Positions 6,798 to 10,105 of a stretch of 10,105 nt of DNA are shown here, piece after piece. Within the stretch, counting starts at the first letter, position 1. Every line of letters starts with the position of its first letter. Source of the stretch: Bilophila wadsworthia ATCC 49260 (lineage in GTDB: Bacteria > Desulfobacterota > Desulfovibrionia > Desulfovibrionales > Desulfovibrionaceae); contig NZ_JNJP01000102.1 of assembly GCF_000701705.1 (NCBI RefSeq), positions 1 to 10,105 on the forward strand, written 5' to 3'. Made by a program: the position numbers and the translations under genes. Under the pieces are notes generated by a model that did not search any database, had not been told where the DNA came from, and saw only the letters and a program-made list of their open reading frames with translations.

Positions 6798-8117
6798 ATG
6801 ACTGACATAGCCATATTTTGGGATGCTTCGCAGCTTTGGGGCCTGCTCGTGTGGCGGGCCGCCGAAGCGTTCGGGCTTCCGTACCGTCTGGTCAAAGCGA
6901 AAGAGATAGCTCAGGGCGCGCTTTCTGACAAGACGTCTCTCCTTCTTGTACCCGGCGGAACGGCCCGGCACAAGTCTGCCGCATTGGGTGAAAAAGGGCG
7001 GGAAGCCGTGCGCGCATGGGTGCGCGGCGGCGGCCGCTACGTGGGGTTCTGCGGCGGGGCCGGGCTTGGGCTTTCCGATGCCGCCGATCCTGTGCGTACC
7101 GCCGAAATCGGTAAGGGCCTGTGCCTGTGCCCGTGGCACCGTGCGGAAATCGGCGAACGCGTGCAGCACTTCGTTTCCGGGCACGTCCGCGTCCGTTTTC
7201 AGGGCGGGCATCCGCTTGTCCCGGAATTTTTTTCCGAACCCGTCGCCCCCGGCTCCGAACCGGCTATCCCGATCTGGTGGCCGGGGCGCTTTGCGGCGTC
7301 ATCCGGGGGCCCTGACGACGGGGTGGACGTGCTGGCCAGGTATGCTGGCTCCGATCCCCGTACCTGCCCGCCGGATCTGTGCGTGGCCGACCTGCCTCTC
7401 TCTTCGCTGTCCCCCGCCGTGCTCGAACAATGGATCGAGCTGTACGGCGTCTCGCTGGCGCCGGGGTTCCTCAACGGACAGCCCTGCGCCCTGCACGGGC
7501 GATACGGCAAGGGGAGCTATACGCTCAGCTACAGCCATTTGGAGACGCCGGGATCACCGGACGCGAACCGCTGGTTCGCACACATCCTGCGCACGCTGGC
7601 GGGATTCGAGCCGAGGGCGGATACCGTCCCGGCGTGGCGTCCCGGCGAGATGCCCGTGTTCTGGAACGATCCCGATCTGCTCGAAGCCCGGCGGGGCATG
7701 GGCGAGCTGATCCGGCTCGGCCTCGCCCACGATCTCCTGTTCGAGCGCGCCCCGTGGCTGACGGGCTGGCGTTCCGGCGTTCCGGGCTCGGGGCTCAATG
7801 CGCTGTTCATGGGCCTGTGCGTGCTCACGGGCGTGTCCCCGTCTCCGGAAGCCGAGACGTTTTGGGCCGCGCAGCGCATCCGGTTCGGGGAGACGTTCGC
7901 GGTGTTCAGGCAAGGCGTCGAAGGGCTCCTGCTCGGGCTGCGCCTCGCCACGATCATGCCGGAAGAAGTGCCGCGCAAGATTCTCGCCGAGCAGCGGCTG
8001 GCGCTGTTCGGCTCCGCCATGCAGGGCGGAGGCCTTTACAAGGAATTGATGGACATGGTCGACGAGCTGCTGTTCCTGAGTTTGGGAAAGGCCGGAGGGT
8101 GCGATGGTTCCGCCTGA
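6798..8117 (+). CDS. BPL-N (glutamine-amidotransferase-like) domain protein with an unknown C-terminal domain
   Basis: The first about 250 residues (of 439) read as a class I glutamine-amidotransferase-like fold of the kind found at the N-terminus of eukaryotic biotin-protein ligases (BPL_N). Visible are LLLVPGGTARH (48-58), the nucleophile elbow YVGFCGGAGLGLS with Cys85, GGHPLVPEFF (136-145), and YGKGSYTLSYSHLETP (236-251), where His247 and Glu249 fit the His-x-Glu of the catalytic triad. No biotin-ligase catalytic domain follows. Residues about 280-430 are a mostly helical region I do not recognise (GMGELIRLGLAHDLL, FRQGVEGLLLGLRLATIMPEE). The ATG at 6798 is chosen because AGAAGG precedes it and MTDIAIFWD begins the first strand; an upstream in-frame ATG at 6690 would overlap valS. 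It overlaps the CofD-like gene by 14 bp, indicating coupled expression. The substrate is unknown. Confidence 0.85.
   Translation: MTDIAIFWDASQLWGLLVWRAAEAFGLPYRLVKAKEIAQGALSDKTSLLLVPGGTARHKSAALGEKGREAVRAWVRGGGRYVGFCGGAGLGLSDAADPVRTAEIGKGLCLCPWHRAEIGERVQHFVSGHVRVRFQGGHPLVPEFFSEPVAPGSEPAIPIWWPGRFAASSGGPDDGVDVLARYAGSDPRTCPPDLCVADLPLSSLSPAVLEQWIELYGVSLAPGFLNGQPCALHGRYGKGSYTLSYSHLETPGSPDANRWFAHILRTLAGFEPRADTVPAWRPGEMPVFWNDPDLLEARRGMGELIRLGLAHDLLFERAPWLTGWRSGVPGSGLNALFMGLCVLTGVSPSPEAETFWAAQRIRFGETFAVFRQGVEGLLLGLRLATIMPEEVPRKILAEQRLALFGSAMQGGGLYKELMDMVDELLFLSLGKAGGCDGSA
8094..8098 (+). promoter_or_regulatory. Strong RBS of the CofD-like gene inside the upstream coding region
   Basis: GGAGG lies five bases before the ATG at 8104, while the upstream frame ends only at 8117. 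This fixes the start of the CofD-like gene and shows that the second cistron has its own strong initiation site within the end of the first. Confidence 0.8.
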
Positions 8118-9219
8118 CGGAGGATCGCGCATCCTGTTTTTCAGCGGCGGCACGGCGTTGGCTCCGGTGGCGGCGGAACTCTCCCGGCATACCCGCAACG
8201 CCGTCCACGTCATCACCACATTCGATTCCGGGGGCAGTTCCGCCGAACTGCGCCGGGCGTTCGACATGCCCGCCGTGGGGGACATCCGTGCCCGGATCAT
8301 GGCGCTGGCCGATCGCTCCCTTGAAGGCAATCCCGAGACCGTGGAGTTGCTCGGCTACCGCCTGCCCAAGGATGCCGGGCCGGAAGCCCTCCACCGTGAG
8401 CTGGCGTCTCTCGCGTCCGGCGCGCATCCGCTGGTGGCCGCGATTCCCGAGCCCATGAACGAGGTTGTCACGCAGCACCTTTCGGCTTTTCGGTCACTCA
8501 TGCCCGTTGATATGGATCTTGCCGGGGCGAGCATCGGCAACCTGATCCTGACTTCCGGCTATCTTTCCCTCGATCGTCAGCTTGAGCCCGTGGTGCGGGT
8601 GTTTTCCGGCATGGTGCAGGCGCGGGGCGTTGTCATGCCCGTGGCGGATTCCTGCGCCCACCTGTGCGTGCGGCTTGAGAACGGCGAGGTCATCGTGGGG
8701 CAGCACCGCTTCACCGGCAAGACCGCGACCTCCATCACCTCCCCCATACTTGATATGTGGCTTTCAGCCTCTTTGGATGATCCTTCTCCCGTTTCCGTGC
8801 CCATCCAGCCGCGTCTTGCCCACGTCATCCGGACTGCGGATCTTATCTGCTATCCTGTGGGCAGTTTCTTTTCTTCCGTGATGGCGAACCTGCTTCCCCT
8901 CGGCGTAAGCTGTGCCGTCCGCGAGGCCGCCTGCCCGAAGGTGTTCATTCCCAATCTCGGCACGGACCCGGAGCTTTTCGGGCTCACGGTGCAGGATCAG
9001 GTGGCGTATCTGCTGCGTTTCGGAGCCGACGGCTGCCCGGCGGGGCAGGCGCTCAACTGGCTTCTTGTGGACGAGGACGAGTCCCGCTATCCCGGCGGCA
9101 TCCCCTACCAGTGGCTTGCCCGGCTCGGCATCCGTGTCCGTAAGGCGCATCTTGTTTCCGAACCTCCCTATCTCGATGCGGGCTTGCTGTGCCGCGAGCT
9201 TTTGGGTGACTGGAAGTAG
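8104..9219 (+). CDS. CofD/YvcK-family protein, probably the GAK-system CofD-like subgroup
   Basis: This 371-aa protein has the hallmarks of the CofD/YvcK superfamily: a glycine-rich first loop LFFSGGTALAP (11-21), the block VITTFDSGGSSAELRRAFDMP (36-56) continuing into AVGDIRARIMALAD (57-70), GASIGNLILTSGYL (141-154), and DLICYPVGSFFSSVMANLLPLG (246-267). CofD transfers a phospholactate-like group in F420 synthesis; YvcK is a regulatory protein binding UDP-sugars. TFDSGGSSA, in place of the ADDGGSSG usual in YvcK, and the MPAVGD block fit a subgroup that I recall being annotated in Desulfovibrio-type bacteria as 'GAK system CofD-like protein', whose reaction is unknown. No F420 pathway gene is in view. 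It is translated from a strong RBS inside the end of the BPL-N gene and is followed 10 bases later by hairpin copy 3, so the two genes form a closed two-gene unit. Confidence 0.88.
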   Translation: MVPPDGGSRILFFSGGTALAPVAAELSRHTRNAVHVITTFDSGGSSAELRRAFDMPAVGDIRARIMALADRSLEGNPETVELLGYRLPKDAGPEALHRELASLASGAHPLVAAIPEPMNEVVTQHLSAFRSLMPVDMDLAGASIGNLILTSGYLSLDRQLEPVVRVFSGMVQARGVVMPVADSCAHLCVRLENGEVIVGQHRFTGKTATSITSPILDMWLSASLDDPSPVSVPIQPRLAHVIRTADLICYPVGSFFSSVMANLLPLGVSCAVREAACPKVFIPNLGTDPELFGLTVQDQVAYLLRFGADGCPAGQALNWLLVDEDESRYPGGIPYQWLARLGIRVRKAHLVSEPPYLDAGLLCRELLGDWK

Positions 9220-9220
9220 G

Positions 9221-9332
9221 GAAAGGAAATTGGGGAAGGGAGGGAGAACCTTTCTGAAGAACCCCCATAAAGGGGGCAAGCGGCTTCTCCCTCCCTTCCC
9301 CAAACCCCCTCCCTCCCTCTCCCAAGACTTTT
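9221..9332 (+). repeat. Hairpin repeat copy 3, 3' of the CofD-like gene, with a nested inner hairpin
   Basis: TTGGGGAAGGGAGGGAGAA (9230-9248) pairs perfectly with TTCTCCCTCCCTTCCCCAA (9285-9303), a 19-bp stem starting 10 bases past the stop codon. Unlike the other copies the tip is not the short CCTTTCT/AGAAAGG palindrome. It is a 36-base insert holding its own hairpin, CCCCC-ATAAA-GGGGG (9262-9276). The tail follows as C-runs ending in CTCCCAAGACTTTT (9319-9332), the same tail as copy 2. The likely role is a transcription end or RNA-stability element for the BPL-N/CofD-like operon, again without a clear U-tract directly after the stem. Confidence 0.85.
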
Positions 9333-9410
9333 GTTATGGGGTGGGGGATGATTGCGGGCTTCCCTGCGAGAAAGGTGAGCGGAATTTGTTTTTCTTTGAA
9401 ATGATTGGAT

Positions 9411-9439
9411 AACAGGGCAAGGTTTGAAAATGCCCTGTT
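9411..9439 (+). promoter_or_regulatory. Perfect 9-bp inverted repeat upstream of the NUDIX gene
   Basis: AACAGGGCA (9411-9419) and TGCCCTGTT (9431-9439) are exact complements separated by 11 bases. No T-run follows, so it is not an intrinsic terminator. The spacing of about two helix turns between arm centres suits a dimeric repressor site, and it would sit at the start site of the weak promoter guess for the NUDIX gene. A leader RNA hairpin is equally possible. Confidence 0.45.
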
Positions 9440-9486
9440 GCGCTTTGGGGCGACTTTTGGGAAGAAGGACTGTTTGCGGGCGATGA

Positions 9487-9530
9487 ATGGGGGGATTCCC
9501 CTCTATGCATATGGGGAACATCCCCTTCAT
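9487..9530 (+). repeat. Imperfect palindrome just upstream of the NUDIX start
   Basis: ATGGGGGGATTCCCC (9487-9501) faces GGGGAACATCCCCTTCAT (9513-9530), with the self-complementary TATGCATA (9504-9511) between them. Pairing needs two 2-base bulges. It ends 17 bases before the start codon, so in RNA it would form a stem close to the ribosome binding site. Confidence 0.4.
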
Positions 9531-9546
9531 TTTACTCAAGGGACTG

Positions 9547-10029
9547 ATGATGAAGACTGAATTGACCTGTCCGAAATGCGGCGCGATCGTTGAAAAATAT
9601 CTGAATCCCAAGCCGACCGTGGACATCGTGATCCATGATCGTGAGCGCGGGCTGGTGCTGGTGGACCGCAAGAATCCTCCCTACGGCAACGCCTTGCCGG
9701 GCGGCTTCATCGATCTGGGCGAGTCCGCCGAGCAGGCCGCCGTCCGCGAAGCCTTTGAGGAGACCAATCTGCGTGTGAGGCTGACCGGGTTGCTCGGCGT
9801 GTATTCCGCACCCGACCGCGATCCCCGCCAGCATACCATCTCCACCGTGTTTATCGCCGAACCCTTGAATCCCGAACAGCTTCGCGCCGGGGACGACGCC
9901 GCGAAGGTTGCCTTCTATTCGATGGAAGCCCTGCCCGCCCTCGTTTTCGATCACGCCAAAATCCTTGCCGATTTCAAGGGCGTCCTGTACGGCGGCCGCT
10001 CCGCCGCCGGGCTCACGACGCCTTGGTAG
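9547..10029 (+). CDS. NUDIX hydrolase, ADP-ribose-pyrophosphatase-like, with N-terminal CxxC
   Basis: NUDIX enzymes cleave nucleoside diphosphates linked to another moiety using Mg2+. This 160-aa protein carries a full NUDIX box at residues 53-75: Gly53, Glu59, then REAFEETNL (67-75), with Arg67-Glu68 and the metal-binding Glu71-Glu72 intact. The usual Gly near the end of the box is Asn74. LVDRKNPPYGNALPGGF (38-54) and LLGVYSAPDRDPRQHT (82-97) resemble archaeal ADP-ribose pyrophosphatases as I recall them. An 8-oxo-dGTP or other NDP-X substrate cannot be excluded. An N-terminal CPKC (8-11) looks like half a zinc ribbon. The start at 9547 is chosen because AAGG lies five bases upstream; the next codon is also ATG. 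The longer open frame from 9487 runs through a palindrome without an RBS. It is a single-gene unit ending at hairpin copy 4. Confidence 0.92.
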   Translation: MMKTELTCPKCGAIVEKYLNPKPTVDIVIHDRERGLVLVDRKNPPYGNALPGGFIDLGESAEQAAVREAFEETNLRVRLTGLLGVYSAPDRDPRQHTISTVFIAEPLNPEQLRAGDDAAKVAFYSMEALPALVFDHAKILADFKGVLYGGRSAAGLTTPW

Positions 10030-10040
10030 AAGGGAAGCCA

Positions 10041-10094
10041 TTGGGGAGGGGAGAGGGAACCCTTCTTCAGAAGGGTTCCCTCTCCCCTCCCCAA
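10041..10094 (+). repeat. Hairpin repeat copy 4, 3' of the NUDIX gene
   Basis: Arms 10041-10066 and 10069-10094 form a perfect 26-bp stem with centre TC, starting 11 bases past the stop codon. The G-rich arm leads, the tip is AACCCTTCT/AGAAGGGTT, and the C-rich arm runs into AAACCCCACCCCT, where the window ends before the expected tail. The stem differs at several positions from the other copies yet is fully self-complementary. Confidence 0.85.
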
Positions 10095-10105
10095 ACCCCA
10101 CCCCT

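Larger units (their letters stand above)
9333..9546 (+). other. NUDIX gene upstream region, non-coding
   Basis: With copy 3 this makes a 327-bp gap. I see no gene. It holds a T-rich stretch near 9385-9400, a 9-bp hairpin or operator (9411-9439) and an imperfect palindrome (9487-9530). A weak promoter guess is TTGTTT (9386-9391) with GATAAC (9408-9413), 16 bases apart, three and four consensus matches. The first ATG of the long open frame, at 9487, lies inside the palindrome and has no RBS. Confidence 0.4.

Noticed and set aside
7379..8458. Plus-strand open frame of 359 codons in an alternative frame of the BPL-N and CofD-like genes
   Set aside because: Arg/Ala/Gly-rich shadow frame with no motif, spanning two genes with clear family motifs in their own frames.
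9487..9546. Twenty extra N-terminal residues on the NUDIX protein
   Set aside because: The ATG at 9487 lies in a palindrome with no RBS, whereas AAGG is correctly placed before 9547 and the protein-like sequence begins there.
3946..10105. CRISPR-like repeat array
   Set aside because: The repeats are dispersed hairpins at gene ends, not regularly spaced identical units with spacers, and there are no cas genes.

Overview
The window is GC-rich bacterial chromosome with ordinary, compactly packed genes. Protein style and base composition suggest a sulfate- or sulfite-reducing member of the Desulfovibrionaceae (Desulfovibrio/Bilophila-like). That assignment rests on my recollection of the families, mainly ValRS and a CofD-like protein, and not on a search. 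I see no rRNA, tRNA, CRISPR array, transposase or phage gene.

Layout. The left two thirds is on the minus strand. At 62-445 is a small unrecognised protein with its own recognisable promoter. At 603-3748 is a three-gene operon, read right to left: rhtA (amino-acid exporter of the DMT/EamA family), a ten-helix DUF2157-like membrane protein, and a membrane-anchored calcineurin-like phosphoesterase whose start overlaps or abuts the preceding stop. At 4057-6705 is valS, complete, with HIGH and KMSKS motifs, an editing domain, zinc-binding CxxC pairs and a C-terminal coiled coil. A 92-bp divergent spacer separates valS from the plus-strand genes: a glutamine-amidotransferase-like BPL-N protein (6798-8117), overlapped by 14 bp by a CofD/YvcK-family protein (8104-9219), and then a monocistronic NUDIX hydrolase (9547-10029).

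The most striking non-coding signal is a family of four long hairpins, with perfect 19- to 26-bp stems. One lies a few bases past the stop codon of gene 1 (6-57), valS (3975-4028), the CofD-like gene (9230-9303) and the NUDIX gene (10041-10094). The stems differ in sequence between copies but every copy is internally self-complementary. In the coding-strand sense the G-rich arm always comes first, followed by an AAACC-type C-rich tail that in two copies ends in CTCCCAAGACTTT. The outer ends of the fuller copies are themselves near-inverted repeats (GAAAG..TTGG). The family looks like a dispersed mobile or terminator-like repeat without a U-tract.

The best candidate for an undescribed system is the tightly coupled pair BPL-N protein plus CofD-like protein. 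Both belong to enzyme superfamilies, neither carries its usual partner domain or pathway here, and they are almost certainly made together.
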